A stretch of 64,000 nt of DNA from an uncultured Chlorobiota bacterium (GCA_900696645.1 CAADGV010000030.1:62001-126000), one strand, 5' to 3'. Positions 18,508 through 27,681 are shown, counted from the stretch's first letter. Notes: generated from the sequence alone by a model not told the origin. Translations and numbers: made by a program.

Positions 18508-19416
18508 CTATGTTGTGAATTTATCATCGTGCCAGTAACGCGTCATCTCAAACCAGAAAAATAGCCCGCGCCATTTGCCGAACTTTTCATAATATTTTTC
18601 GATGGTCGAATCCTTTACCCTGCGTCCTTTGTGGTGCTGCTTGTAATACTGTGCCCGAACCCACGAATCGAGGCCGAGATAATTGTACCGGCCGATGAGT
18701 TTCATGATGTTGCCCACAGCGTAGGGGCCGATGCCCTTAACTTGCCGCATCTGTTTGAAGAGTTCATCTGTCGGCAAGTCCGATGTGCGCCACGATTCGA
18801 GGTCAAGTTCTCCGGATGCCACACGCTCTGCAAGCTCGATCAGATATGGTGAGCGGTAACCGGATTTGATTTCCTTACGTAAATACTTCTCGGAAGATGC
18901 GGCTATTGCTTCGGGCGTAGGGAAAGCGTGCAATGAGCCGTCGAATTTTTGTCCGAATTGTTCAACAAGATTTGTTATCATCATTTTCGTCAATGCCCAC
19001 GTACAGTTTGTTGTGCAGATCATCTTCACGACATCTTCAAAAACAGTCGGCGAGCGAAGCATTCTGCCTGAACCTGTTGTCGCAATCCATCTGAACGCGG
19101 GTATCTTCCGGGCAGCGTTGTGGAATTCCGAGAAATCTTCATCTAATCTGAGGCATGTGCGAACGTGAGAGATGATTTGTTTCTTGTGAACGGAGGCGAG
19201 AGGCCGGACGGATTTTACCGTGATGTGCAGTTTTTTGTTGTCTGCAGAAACCGTTGCCAAGGCACAGGTTCTGGCGTCAAGCGTCAAGACGCGGGAGAGT
19301 CTTTTGTTTTCCGTATCATGAAAGAATGGCGGCAAGTCACACCAGCCGTGGCTGTACGCCGTCCGCCAGAAGTGGAAGTGAGGGGGAGGCGAGATTGTGA
19401 GAACGGATTGTTGCAT
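18508..19416 (-). CDS. HhH-GPD family DNA glycosylase
   Basis: 302 residues from the ATG at 19416. A GTG at 19449 gives 11 more residues but lies inside a repeat element, so the ATG is preferred. The helix-hairpin-helix is VKGIGPYAVGNIM (about residues 228-240), followed by the catalytic Asp in LGLDSWVR, 17 residues on. The N-terminal half resembles the beta-rich domain of AlkA/OGG-like enzymes. I see no C-terminal Fe-S cysteines. It would excise damaged bases (alkylated purines or 8-oxoguanine); which one cannot be told. Confidence 0.85.
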   Translation of the reverse strand: MQQSVLTISPPPHFHFWRTAYSHGWCDLPPFFHDTENKRLSRVLTLDARTCALATVSADNKKLHITVKSVRPLASVHKKQIISHVRTCLRLDEDFSEFHNAARKIPAFRWIATTGSGRMLRSPTVFEDVVKMICTTNCTWALTKMMITNLVEQFGQKFDGSLHAFPTPEAIAASSEKYLRKEIKSGYRSPYLIELAERVASGELDLESWRTSDLPTDELFKQMRQVKGIGPYAVGNIMKLIGRYNYLGLDSWVRAQYYKQHHKGRRVKDSTIEKYYEKFGKWRGLFFWFEMTRYWHDDKFTT

Positions 19417-19436
19417 ACCGTGTTCCAAAGAACTAT

Positions 19437-19493
19437 CCACGAAGGTCACGAATCGTCACAAAGGAGTGTCGGTGTTCTTTGCGTGCTTCGCGG
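19437..19493. repeat. Palindromic 9-bp-unit repeat element, CACGAAG family
   Basis: Fills the whole spacer between rho and the glycosylase gene. It reads in 9-bp steps: CCACGAAGG, TCACGAATC, GTCACAAAG, GAGTGTCGG, TGTTCTTTG, CGTGCTTCG, CGG. The last two units are approximately inverse complements of the first ones, so the element is an imperfect palindrome. Related elements lie at 36718 and 37600. Confidence 0.75.
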
Positions 19494-19494
19494 A

Positions 19495-20658
19495 TCAAAA
19501 TTTTGAGAGTACCAGTTCGTTCGTCGGGTACTGTGCGAGCAGCTTGTGTACCGCCAGCATCGCATCTCGGGGCGACATGCGGGCGATTGAGCGGCGCAAA
19601 GTCTGGTGCAGCGTCGTCGCATCGCCGAACAACAATTCCTCCCGCCGTGTTCCCGATAATCCCAAATTAATGGCCGGATAGATGCGTTCGTTCGCCAGGT
19701 CGCGATCAAGCACAAGTTCCATGTTGCCTGTGCCTTTGAATTCCTGAAAGATCAACTCATCCATCCGCGAGCCGGTATCAATCAACGCCGTAGCGATGAT
19801 GGTGAGCGAGCCGCCGCTTTCACAATTGCGCGCCGCGCCGAAAATTCTCTTCGGAATCTCCAACGCCCGTGCATCCACTCCGCCGGACATTGTTCTGCCG
19901 CTGCTTTTCTGATGAATGTTGAATGCGCGCCCGAGCCGCGTCAGCGAGTCAAGCAAAATCACCACATCTTTGCCAACCTCTACCTTGCGCTTTGCGTATT
20001 CCAGTACCAGTTGCGCAAGCCGGACATGCGTTCCCCGTTCGCTGTCGCTGGAACTCGCGAATACTTCCCCCTTGATCGAGCGCTTCATGTCGGTGACTTC
20101 CTCTGGGCGTTCGTCAATCAGCAGAACCAGCAGGTCGATTTCGGGATTGTTGTGACTGATGGCGTGGGCAAGTTGCTGCATCAGCATCGTCTTGCCGGCT
20201 TTGGGAGGCGAGACGATCAGCGCACGCTGGCCCTTCCCGACAGGACAGAACAGATCCACGACACGCATCGGGATTTTCCCCAATCGTCCGGCCGGCGAGG
20301 TGTCCGCTCCTTCAAGTTTGATTATTTGGTCAGGAGAGATTACTTCATGTTCGGAGAACTCTTTGACCGTCAACCATTCCGCCGTTGAGATACCGTTGAT
20401 GCGGTCAATTGTTACTGCTTCGGAGCTTTTATTTCTCTTTTCTTCGGCTGTGCCCTCAACAAACGCTCCTGTGCGGAGTTTGTGTCGGGCAACGAGGTTG
20501 GCGGGAATGAACACATCGGTTGACGAATGTTTCACCGAATGCGATATCGTCCGTGCGAATCCGAACCGGCCGCCTGCTCGTTTTTGGTTCTTGTCACGTC
20601 CCAACGGCCGCGCGGATTTCGATTCGAGTTCTACAATTCCTGAAAAGGGTACTACCAT
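19495..20658 (-). CDS. rho: Transcription termination factor Rho, short form
   Basis: 387 residues. Residues about 4-85 match the cold-shock RNA-binding domain (FSGIVEL ... RHKLRTGAFVEG). The RecA-like motor follows with Walker A SPPKAGKT, LIDERPEEV, VILLDSLTRLGRA, the Q-loop QKSSGRTMSGGVDARA, and FKGTGNMELVLDR. Compared with E. coli Rho (419 residues) the N-terminal helical domain is missing, and it also lacks the long insert common in Bacteroidetes Rho. It is either a compact Rho or a second paralog. The Q-loop has SGR where E. coli has SGK. The opposite-strand repeat element follows its stop directly. Confidence 0.93.
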   Translation of the reverse strand: MVVPFSGIVELESKSARPLGRDKNQKRAGGRFGFARTISHSVKHSSTDVFIPANLVARHKLRTGAFVEGTAEEKRNKSSEAVTIDRINGISTAEWLTVKEFSEHEVISPDQIIKLEGADTSPAGRLGKIPMRVVDLFCPVGKGQRALIVSPPKAGKTMLMQQLAHAISHNNPEIDLLVLLIDERPEEVTDMKRSIKGEVFASSSDSERGTHVRLAQLVLEYAKRKVEVGKDVVILLDSLTRLGRAFNIHQKSSGRTMSGGVDARALEIPKRIFGAARNCESGGSLTIIATALIDTGSRMDELIFQEFKGTGNMELVLDRDLANERIYPAINLGLSGTRREELLFGDATTLHQTLRRSIARMSPRDAMLAVHKLLAQYPTNELVLSKF

Positions 20659-20674
20659 GGAAAGATTTGAATAA

Positions 20675-22156
20675 TCACTTTGAATGAGAATGCTTTGAAC
20701 TGATCAACACGCCCCCCGCGCCAATTAACAACATGATTGTCGCTTGTACCATTGTCTTGTATGCTATCTCTTCTCCGCTGAACACAGAGTCATACAAAAA
20801 CCATCCGCCTAAAAGAATGAGAACGGAGTAGATGGCAACCATGATGCTTCGTGCGCGGGCGTTGGTCGCAGGCGTATCTTCGACGAAGAACCGGTTGTAC
20901 AGTAACAAGCCTGCAACGGCAATAACATCCAACACGGCGAACATCAGCCAGAAGTTTCTGTACGTATCTTCAACGCCGGCCTGACCCGCAAGCGGCTTGA
21001 GCATGGATTCGTACAAGGCTCCGCCAAGATTGGAGCCAACGAGACTTCCGATAACGCCGTAAAGGAACGCGTAGCCCATGTAGACAGCCTTCTTGTCCGC
21101 GGGCGCAACGAGTCCGATATAGCTGTAGTACTTGGGATGCGCCGTCATTTCGCCGATGGAAAAGACGGCGATACCGAGAATGAAAATCCAGGCGGTTGAG
21201 GCATACGCAAGAAAGACAAAGCCGATCCCTCCTATCACCATTCCGCTGATCATCGTGGGAAGAGGTTTAATATCTTTCACGACCCGACTAACGAACACCT
21301 GAAGCAAAATGATAGTTCCGGCGTTGATGATGGTGACGAACTCCGCATCGAACGTCATACCGAGGCCGAGAGAGGCGAACAGATTGTTAACGGGCGTCGG
21401 GTCGATGAAGTCACGCAGGAACCAGAGTACCGAACCGAAATTCTGGAAATAGAGAATCCAGAATCCGGAATACACGAAAATCATCAGCATAAACCGGGCA
21501 TCACCCAACACCATAGCGGCGCCGCTGAGAACCTGCTTCAGTTTCTTGGTATTTTCCGGCTTCGGCGGATCTTTGTACAGAAAGATCGTCGGCAGCAACA
21601 TCAGTGCGCAATACAACGATGAGGCGATGAATACATAGTTCCACGAAAAGCCTTTGATGTAGTTGACGATAAGCGGGGCGATGAATGCGCCGAGGTTGAT
21701 CATCCAGTAGTACACACCGAAACCGAAACCGGAATTCGATTCGTTTGTCGAGCGTGCAAGAGTTCCCGAGATGATCGGCTTGAAAAGACCCGCGCCGGTG
21801 GCCATCACAAGCAAAGCAACAAACACAACGCCGTACGCGCTCGCCTGTCCGCTGAGGAAGTAGCCGGTTGCGAGGAGTGAGAAGGCCACGAGCAGCATTT
21901 TTCGGTAGCCGTAACGGTCGGCAAGCGCGCCGCCGAGAATCGGAATAATGTATGTGAATGCGTAGATGAGTCCCTGCAGAAAACCGACGGAGTTCTCCGA
22001 AAACCCGAGTCCGCCTTCGGCAATGGAGTTGGTGAGATAGATAGCAAGAACAGAGTTGAGTCCGTAGTACGCGGCTCGTTCGAACAACTCCATGACGTTG
22101 GCAACCCAGAAGACCCTGGGAAAGGAGCGGAGGATACTTTGTTTAGGTTCAGACAT
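20675..22156 (-). CDS. Proton-dependent oligopeptide transporter (POT/PTR family)
   Basis: 493 residues with about 12-14 transmembrane helices. The POT signature E-x-F-E-R-x2-Y-Y-G is present as ELFERAAYYG (residues 23-32), and GGALADRYGYRK is the MFS loop 2-3 motif. It should import di- and tripeptides (or related molecules) with protons across the inner membrane, and fits with the exported aminopeptidases of this window. It is 16 bp upstream of rho on the same strand, with no obvious terminator between them. Confidence 0.92.
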   Translation of the reverse strand: MSEPKQSILRSFPRVFWVANVMELFERAAYYGLNSVLAIYLTNSIAEGGLGFSENSVGFLQGLIYAFTYIIPILGGALADRYGYRKMLLVAFSLLATGYFLSGQASAYGVVFVALLVMATGAGLFKPIISGTLARSTNESNSGFGFGVYYWMINLGAFIAPLIVNYIKGFSWNYVFIASSLYCALMLLPTIFLYKDPPKPENTKKLKQVLSGAAMVLGDARFMLMIFVYSGFWILYFQNFGSVLWFLRDFIDPTPVNNLFASLGLGMTFDAEFVTIINAGTIILLQVFVSRVVKDIKPLPTMISGMVIGGIGFVFLAYASTAWIFILGIAVFSIGEMTAHPKYYSYIGLVAPADKKAVYMGYAFLYGVIGSLVGSNLGGALYESMLKPLAGQAGVEDTYRNFWLMFAVLDVIAVAGLLLYNRFFVEDTPATNARARSIMVAIYSVLILLGGWFLYDSVFSGEEIAYKTMVQATIMLLIGAGGVLISSKHSHSK

Positions 22157-22196
22157 ATAAGTGTGACTTGTAGGTTAGGATTCAGGTTGATTGGTG

Positions 22197-23186
22197 CTAC
22201 TTCCTCGGTGCGACGGAAAGGATTTCCTTGATTGTCTTTTCATCGGCAATCAGCGTTCCCGAAGCGGGTAGACGCGGGACGAGCGTGGCCCAGTTCAGAT
22301 CTTTGGAAAACACTTCTTTGAAGATGGGGAGAGATTCTTTAACCCGGCCTGCATTAACGAGGGCTGTTGCATGCCAGAATTTCATTTCAAGATTGTTTGG
22401 AAACATTTTCTCGGCGGCGCTGTACTCGCGCAAAGCGCCGTCGATATCTCCGTGTTCAACTGCCAGATCGCCGGCGTTCATGTGCTCATAGGCACGATGA
22501 ACTTGTACAAGACGTCGCAGTTCGTTCAACGGCTCTTCATGATCTTCAACCCGTAACTCCATTACGCGATCGGCCCACGGGCGTCCGGTGGATTGCGCTT
22601 TCACAATCAGGATTGCGGCGGATTGCTTTCCGCGGATGTCGCCGCCCGCAGCTTCCGCTGCATCAAGCGCGGCAAGCATTCGCTCCGCAAGATCACCCTT
22701 GGCGTTTTCGTACGCTTTCGACATTGCCGGCCAGATCTTGTCGTTCAACATCAGGTTTGCCTGCACAGAGTAGTTCTTTCCTACGATATGTCCCGCGCCT
22801 TGAATGCATTTGCTGCCGGTATGAGCGGCAACATTTCCCTTCGCATCAATCATGGCAACTTGCCGGACATCCCTTCCTTCATCAGTCGAAACAAGGGAGT
22901 TCAACGCCTGATGGGCAGTCTTCCCGGCCCGCATCAAATCAAGTCCGAGCGGACCGTATGCCGGATCAACAAACGATTGCGTGGCGACGGCACCAACTCC
23001 CGCCTCCGCCCACGTCACAAGCGACCCGACGCTGAACCAATGCGACTGAACAGCAACGCCCATCTCACCTGTAACCGTATCCCGCGCTACGATCGAATAC
23101 GTGTGAACAGGCCGGGTGTACTGTTCCTGTGCGCTCGATGTACACACAGCAACGGTAGTGAACAGTATGGCAATAATGGTTTTCAT
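22197..23186 (-). CDS. Exported DUF1028 (Ntn-hydrolase-like) protein with TPR tail
   Basis: 329 residues with a signal peptide (cleavage near TSSAQ). Residues about 28-225 match the DUF1028 family: HTYSIVARDTVTGEMGVAVQ, then GAGAVATQS-like and YGPLGLDLMRAG segments. About 235-300 is a TPR-like pair (GDIDGALREYSAAEKMFPNN). The family is considered Ntn-hydrolase-like, but its reaction is not established. An upstream alternative start is not needed, since the signal peptide begins at this Met. Confidence 0.87.
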   Translation of the reverse strand: MKTIIAILFTTVAVCTSSAQEQYTRPVHTYSIVARDTVTGEMGVAVQSHWFSVGSLVTWAEAGVGAVATQSFVDPAYGPLGLDLMRAGKTAHQALNSLVSTDEGRDVRQVAMIDAKGNVAAHTGSKCIQGAGHIVGKNYSVQANLMLNDKIWPAMSKAYENAKGDLAERMLAALDAAEAAGGDIRGKQSAAILIVKAQSTGRPWADRVMELRVEDHEEPLNELRRLVQVHRAYEHMNAGDLAVEHGDIDGALREYSAAEKMFPNNLEMKFWHATALVNAGRVKESLPIFKEVFSKDLNWATLVPRLPASGTLIADEKTIKEILSVAPRK

Positions 23187-23219
23187 GAGTAGCCTCGTGG
23201 ATGATGAAGGGTTTCTCTT

Positions 23220-23786
23220 TCAACGTGCATATTGAGCCGCGGTTTCCGTAATTCGAGCAATTGTTATTGCCGTGCCCAGGGCGATTTGCCAGTTTCCTGT
23301 TTGGGCTGCCAGCTTGCGAATCTCGGCCGTGAATTCCGGCCAGAGAATTTGAATAGAGGAGAGGTAGTAATCGACTACAGCAACGCGACGGCGCTGCCCC
23401 CGACGTTCTGCCGCCTCGACGCACGTCGCGTCGTATACGCGCTGGCCTTTTTCATTCATAACTTTCGGGCATGCGCGGATTTCCTTGTCAATCTGTTCTC
23501 CTGCCGCAAGAATTTCACGTTCGAGTTTCGTGAGATGATGTGTTAAGTACTTCGTGTGCAGACGCCATTCTTCATATCCCGAAGGCGTACTGCCCGTGTC
23601 ATTAGCGGCGAGGCGGGTAAGCTCTTTCACGATTGCTTGCATCAAGGTGTCGGCATCCTGCGGACAACGAACACGGGCTTCCCCCGCATCTCTCGCCGGC
23701 AGCGGCAATATCTGAACATACTCTTCGGGCGTTCGCGGATGCGTCTGACCGATTGATATTTGGGAGGCGAAAAGAATTATCGCCAA
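23220..23786 (-). CDS. Probable exported hypothetical protein, non-ATG start
   Basis: 188 residues from a TTG at 23786, with AGGAAA upstream. No in-frame ATG precedes it, and the frame opens further to a CTG. The first 14 residues (IILFASQISIGQ) look like a short signal peptide. The rest is helical with four cysteines (RCPQD, RACPK, ATCVE among them), suggesting disulfides in the periplasm. No family recognised. It lies between the DUF1028 gene and hlyIII on the same strand. Confidence 0.6.
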   Translation of the reverse strand: MAIILFASQISIGQTHPRTPEEYVQILPLPARDAGEARVRCPQDADTLMQAIVKELTRLAANDTGSTPSGYEEWRLHTKYLTHHLTKLEREILAAGEQIDKEIRACPKVMNEKGQRVYDATCVEAAERRGQRRRVAVVDYYLSSIQILWPEFTAEIRKLAAQTGNWQIALGTAITIARITETAAQYAR

Positions 23787-23829
23787 CGCAAAACCGGTTT
23801 CCTGTTTCAGATCAATTTCCCCTGTAGTC

Positions 23830-24510
23830 TTATCCCGGTATCGGCAGAATGGATTTCACCATCATCATGAAGTGACAGAAACTTCCGGCAATGACGAACA
23901 GATGCCAGATTTCGTGGAAGCCCAACCAACCGGGTATGATGTTCGGCTTCTTCATTGCATACATCACTGCACCACCCGTGTAGAAGACACCTCCGGCGAG
24001 TAACCACAACAAGCCTTCAAGCGGAAGAGATTGCATGAGAGGAACGATAGCGATTGCCGCCGACCATCCCATTCCGACGTACAATGACGTGTAGAGCCAC
24101 CTCGGCGCGTTCATCCAAAAAAGAGTAAACAACACTCCTGCCGCCGCCAGAGTCCAGATGAATACAAGCATGCCGATTCCCCACATTCCCGGCAGGACGA
24201 TGAGACACACCGGTGTGTACGTTCCGGCAATGAGAATGTAGATCATCATGTGGTCGATGCGGCGAAGCACGGCTATTGCCTGTTGCGACACACGGAGAAG
24301 ATGGTACAGTGCGCTTGCTGTGTAGAGAAGTATCAGGCTCGCGCCGTACACGGAGAATGCAACAACGTGCGTGGTCTTTCCCGCCGTTACCGCCGCCGCC
24401 ATGAGTACTGATAGCCCTGCAACGGAAAGGAGGGCGCCCGCAGCGTGTGTCAGTCCGTTGACCGGTTCACGGAAAATTCTCAGCAACAAGGGACGGTTGT
24501 TGTTCCGCAT
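23830..24510 (-). CDS. Hemolysin III / PAQR family membrane protein
   Basis: 226 residues, seven transmembrane helices. It has the PAQR/HlyIII motifs: EPVNGLTHAAG near the N-terminus, SALYHLL, RIDHMMIYILIAGTYTP and HEIWHLFVIAGSFCHF, whose Asp and three His form the family's conserved zinc site. Despite the name, bacterial members are probably membrane hydrolases or membrane-homeostasis proteins. The start overlaps the upstream gene by 44 bp. The motif spacing from the first Met is normal, so the overlap appears real. Confidence 0.9.
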   Translation of the reverse strand: MRNNNRPLLLRIFREPVNGLTHAAGALLSVAGLSVLMAAAVTAGKTTHVVAFSVYGASLILLYTASALYHLLRVSQQAIAVLRRIDHMMIYILIAGTYTPVCLIVLPGMWGIGMLVFIWTLAAAGVLFTLFWMNAPRWLYTSLYVGMGWSAAIAIVPLMQSLPLEGLLWLLAGGVFYTGGAVMYAMKKPNIIPGWLGFHEIWHLFVIAGSFCHFMMMVKSILPIPG

Positions 24511-25051
24511 CGTGTTGTATAATACGCAAAGCTTCTTTGCGAATCAATCCGCTGAACGGGCGTACAAAAAACCAGTAACGCATGGACTTCTTTTTGCTCA
24601 CGTCATCCGTGCATGTGACGCGTGTTTCCGTTGAAAGAAGCGTTCTCCCGTCCGGCAGTTTGCGCAAGCAGAAATTCCAAATGGCTTTCGTATAGCCCGG
24701 CGAGTTGAATGCGGAAAACTCACCGGCACTCATCTTCTGAATGGAGCCGGACGGAGTCCAGAATTTGCCGACGAGACCGAGAACAAATTCCTCCGGCGGA
24801 TTGTCGGCGAGAAGAATGAACCCGCTTTTTTGCAGGCTCTCGAATGTTGTTCCCAGCTTGTTTCTATGTGGATTCGTCGGGTGCCGGAGAATTGCAGGCA
24901 GACTGCGAATCAGGGATAGAAATCTAACCGGAAACGAATTGTTGAGATCGAAGCTGCGAAGCGTTCTGTACACCTGCCTCGAATCCGCATCGATGGAGAT
25001 CGTATGAATCTCATTCACGTCATACGATGGGAGGTAGTTGTCGATGAGCAT
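24467..25051 (-). CDS. SRPBCC-like hypothetical protein
   Basis: 194 residues, no signal peptide. The pattern (YLPSYDVNEIHTISIDA at the start, GGKFWTPSG-like centre, then ETRVTCTD and a C-terminal amphipathic helix) resembles SRPBCC/START-like ligand-binding proteins often described as DUF2867-like. Function unknown. It overlaps hlyIII by 44 bp and is therefore probably co-expressed with it. The family assignment is tentative. Confidence 0.65.
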   Translation of the reverse strand: MLIDNYLPSYDVNEIHTISIDADSRQVYRTLRSFDLNNSFPVRFLSLIRSLPAILRHPTNPHRNKLGTTFESLQKSGFILLADNPPEEFVLGLVGKFWTPSGSIQKMSAGEFSAFNSPGYTKAIWNFCLRKLPDGRTLLSTETRVTCTDDVSKKKSMRYWFFVRPFSGLIRKEALRIIQHDAEQQPSLVAENFP

Positions 25052-25120
25052 GTGGCAAGTTACTGATTAGAGAGAATGTGGAGTATCACCACCAGCATAC
25101 TCTCCGCGCACTTTCATTGC

Positions 25121-25819
25121 CTATTCGAACGTGTACACAATGCCGGCGTTGAGATTCAGGGATCTGTATTTGACTGTCGGCTCCGTGTAATTTGCCGGAG
25201 GCGTGAAGTTTGCCGGAGATTTGTAAATGTTCGAGAGTCCGAGGTTGTAACGAGCATCAGCCCGGATTCCGAGACGGTCGCCGATCTTGAATTCGGCGGC
25301 GAGACCTCCCGTGAGACCGAACTGCATTTTGCTTGTGATCTCCCTTCGGTCTCGTTTGGTTGTTGTCGTTGTTCCGAATGTGAACGAGGATTCTTCTTCC
25401 GAACAGAATCTGAAACCGAAGAATGGTCCGAAGAACGCCGCGAACGCCAACTCGCCGTCTACAATTGAATAGTTTCCCAACACAGGCAGTTCGAGATAGT
25501 TGACACGAATATCCTCTTTCCGTGAGAATTGCTGGACCCCGAGCGTCTGCGTGTCTTCGAATTTGTACCCGTACTGCATGTACTTCAGTTCAGTCCCGAC
25601 AGAAAGGCGGTCACAGATACTGTACTGTGCGGAAAACCCTCCTACAAAATCCGTGCGTCCCGACTTGGTTCCTCCCTGTGCTGCAATGTCCGGGTCAATG
25701 CTTGCAGTGGAAAAGTTGGCGCCCAGATGAGCCCCGAACTTCCATTTGCCCGAATAGGGATTTCCCGCAAATGCCGGAATGGCAAACAGGAACAACACAA
25801 CGATGCGAGAAGTGATCAT
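25121..25819 (-). CDS. PorT-like outer-membrane beta-barrel protein
   Basis: 232 residues with a signal peptide ending AFAGN. The repeated pattern G-x-x-G-x-(aromatic) with ten or so amphipathic strands (GAHLGANFS, GGFSAQYSICDRLSVGTELKYMQYG, LGIRADARYNLGLS) is typical of the small outer_membrane_beta-barrel/PorT-like family of Bacteroidetes. The end LNLNAGIVYTFE fits a terminal strand. Two cysteines are unusual for a barrel. Probably an 8-stranded structural or transport-accessory protein; no partner nearby. Confidence 0.82.
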   Translation of the reverse strand: MITSRIVVLFLFAIPAFAGNPYSGKWKFGAHLGANFSTASIDPDIAAQGGTKSGRTDFVGGFSAQYSICDRLSVGTELKYMQYGYKFEDTQTLGVQQFSRKEDIRVNYLELPVLGNYSIVDGELAFAAFFGPFFGFRFCSEEESSFTFGTTTTTKRDRREITSKMQFGLTGGLAAEFKIGDRLGIRADARYNLGLSNIYKSPANFTPPANYTEPTVKYRSLNLNAGIVYTFE

Positions 25820-25897
25820 GGCAACCTCCCGACAAATGTGTATATGTTGGTTGAGAAAGAACAGCCAAGTGAAGGATAATGAACTAAAACAACAGTG

Positions 25898-26656
25898 TCA
25901 AAGGGAAAAATCAGGTATTCCGATTCGTAGCGTAAGTGGCCACGAAACCTGACGGACTGACGCTTCTCCCCACGCTGCGCGTAGTTTATTTGTTATGACA
26001 TCAAGCGGGTTGCTTCCGTTTTGGTCAATGAACCGCTGGGTTGCCGACCATGAACGCAAGTAGCCGAGAAGATGGTCAAGCGTCCAATGAGTGTGCATCT
26101 CGATCGGGGGCGGCGTGAGCTCACGAAAAGGAAACGGGAGGGATCGGTAGCCGTCAATAATACGCGACCGCTCGGGTGGCCAATATCCGTCGAGTATCCG
26201 GTCATGATAGTCTCTGACGATGGCATCGACATCAGGCGTGATACGGTGAAGATTGTACGTCCAGACGGCAAGAATGCCTTTGGGCTTCAGCACTCTTCTC
26301 ACTTCAGCATAGAACTCCTCCAGCCGGAACCAATGAAGCGCCTGTGCAACGGTTACAATATCGGCGGATCGGGACGCAACAGGGAGTTTCTCAGCCTTTG
26401 CAATGTGGTAGGAGATGCGCGGATGAGGCTGAGCGTGCGCAAGCTGCTCGGCACTTTGATCGAATCCGACGACACTCTGATAATGAACGGCAAGCCCGAG
26501 AGCGGCCTGCCCGTTCCCGGTTGCACAATCCACGGCAAGTTCATGTTCCGATGTTAGCGAGGCAAGATATTCGAATAGCTCCCGCGGGTAGTGAGGACGG
26601 TATTGCGCGTACTCGCCGGATTGTTTCGAGAAATGATCGTTCTCCACCGGTGTCAT
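25898..26656 (-). CDS. Class I SAM-dependent methyltransferase (Methyltransf_11 type)
   Basis: 252 residues. Motif I is AVDCATGNGQAAL (about residues 40-52), the acidic loop GFDQSAEQL follows, then motif IV ADIVTVAQALHWF and post-motif KPKGILAVW. The WxxALHW-type motif places it with the small-molecule methyltransferases that resemble ubiquinone/trans-aconitate methyltransferases. Substrate unknown. It overlaps the downstream-in-sequence ICMT-like gene by 4 bp and is translated after it. Confidence 0.85.
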   Translation of the reverse strand: MTPVENDHFSKQSGEYAQYRPHYPRELFEYLASLTSEHELAVDCATGNGQAALGLAVHYQSVVGFDQSAEQLAHAQPHPRISYHIAKAEKLPVASRSADIVTVAQALHWFRLEEFYAEVRRVLKPKGILAVWTYNLHRITPDVDAIVRDYHDRILDGYWPPERSRIIDGYRSLPFPFRELTPPPIEMHTHWTLDHLLGYLRSWSATQRFIDQNGSNPLDVITNKLRAAWGEASVRQVSWPLTLRIGIPDFSL

Positions 26657-27162
26657 GGTTGTTTATTCCGAAAGCCGATCCAACGCGGAACGGCTCGACA
26701 GTACTCGTCGTATGCGGCACCAATCTTCTTTCGCAGATGAGGCTCTTCAACAAAAACAATCGTCAGATGGAAGAAAAGCCACACAGCAGCGGCATATACC
26801 AGCAGCGCTGCTGATCCGAACCAGAGCGCCTCGCCGATGACGAACAGAAGAACACCGAGGTACATCGGGTTCCGGCTGAATCGAAAAAGTTTTCCGCGGA
26901 CGAGCTTGGCCGGCTCCTCGCCTACGATGAACTTGAATGTTCTCGTGAACCAGATTGCCGGTGTTCCGCCTTCCATCAAGAAGGAAATCGAGCTGATGAT
27001 GTACATGACAACACCTCCGAGCATCAGCAGCATCCCGCCGTACCGCCAATCGCCAATAGCGTATCTCTCAGGAAACAACTGCCGAAGCCCGTACGGCACA
27101 TAGATTGCAACCGTACCCGGAATGAGAAGCGTGAAGATGATGAGGCGGAGGTCTGTCATCAT
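26653..27162 (-). CDS. ICMT/NnrU-like membrane methyltransferase family protein
   Basis: 169 residues with four or five transmembrane helices. The family signature GKLFRFSRNPMYLGVLL (about residues 88-104) and the C-terminal EEPHL ... YDEYCRAVPRWIGF are clear. These proteins are isoprenylcysteine carboxyl methyltransferase-like or phospholipid methyltransferase-like enzymes using SAM at the membrane. The ATGA overlap with the soluble methyltransferase gene suggests a shared task. Two consecutive Met codons make the start uncertain by one residue. Confidence 0.87.
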   Translation of the reverse strand: MMTDLRLIIFTLLIPGTVAIYVPYGLRQLFPERYAIGDWRYGGMLLMLGGVVMYIISSISFLMEGGTPAIWFTRTFKFIVGEEPAKLVRGKLFRFSRNPMYLGVLLFVIGEALWFGSAALLVYAAAVWLFFHLTIVFVEEPHLRKKIGAAYDEYCRAVPRWIGFRNKQP

Positions 27163-27177
27163 TTTCCGTGTCGTATC

Positions 27178-27681
27178 TTACACCTCCGGCGGCTGCATGC
27201 CATATTGTCCCCATTCGTCGCGCGTCGGGCCGTAGAGACCGGGCACGGCAAGTCCGGCAATGCGCATCAACGCAATCATCTCGCCGCGATGGTGGATTTC
27301 GTGCTTGACGAATCCCTCAAGCGTAAAGCCGCGTTTCCATCTCTCGCCGTACATGTCGTCAACAACCTCGAGGGTTTCATCTTTCCAATTCTTCTTCACT
27401 TCTTCGAGAAGGGAGATCGCTGCGTCGCTGTAGCTTTTGAGAATTTCCCTTGCGGTTGCAGGAATCGGGTCGTGTTCTTTGGGGCCGGCAAGCTTCAGTC
27501 CCATCTTGCCGCACATTTCCGGAATGGTAATCGTAATGTGCCACGCGAGTCTGCCGAGTGTACGTACGTCGGGATGGATTACTTTCGTGAGCGATTCGTT
27601 GGTGAGATGTTTGAAGACTTTCTGCGTGTTTTCAATCTCTGCAGACCAGAGATGTTCGAAGTCGGAGATGGTTCTGATCAT
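27178..27681 (-). CDS. DinB-fold protein (first of two in this window)
   Basis: 167 residues from the ATG at 27681, which has AAGGACT 5-11 bp upstream. A 70-residue upstream extension of the frame lacks protein-like character and is left out. Four-helix bundle with three His in the metal-site positions of DinB/YfiT proteins: LAWHITI (about 47), KHEIHHRGEM (about 132-137). The family includes thiol-dependent metalloenzymes and many uncharacterised members. Ends QYGMQPPEV. Same strand as its neighbours, 40 bp from the next gene upstream. Confidence 0.85.
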   Translation of the reverse strand: MIRTISDFEHLWSAEIENTQKVFKHLTNESLTKVIHPDVRTLGRLAWHITITIPEMCGKMGLKLAGPKEHDPIPATAREILKSYSDAAISLLEEVKKNWKDETLEVVDDMYGERWKRGFTLEGFVKHEIHHRGEMIALMRIAGLAVPGLYGPTRDEWGQYGMQPPEV

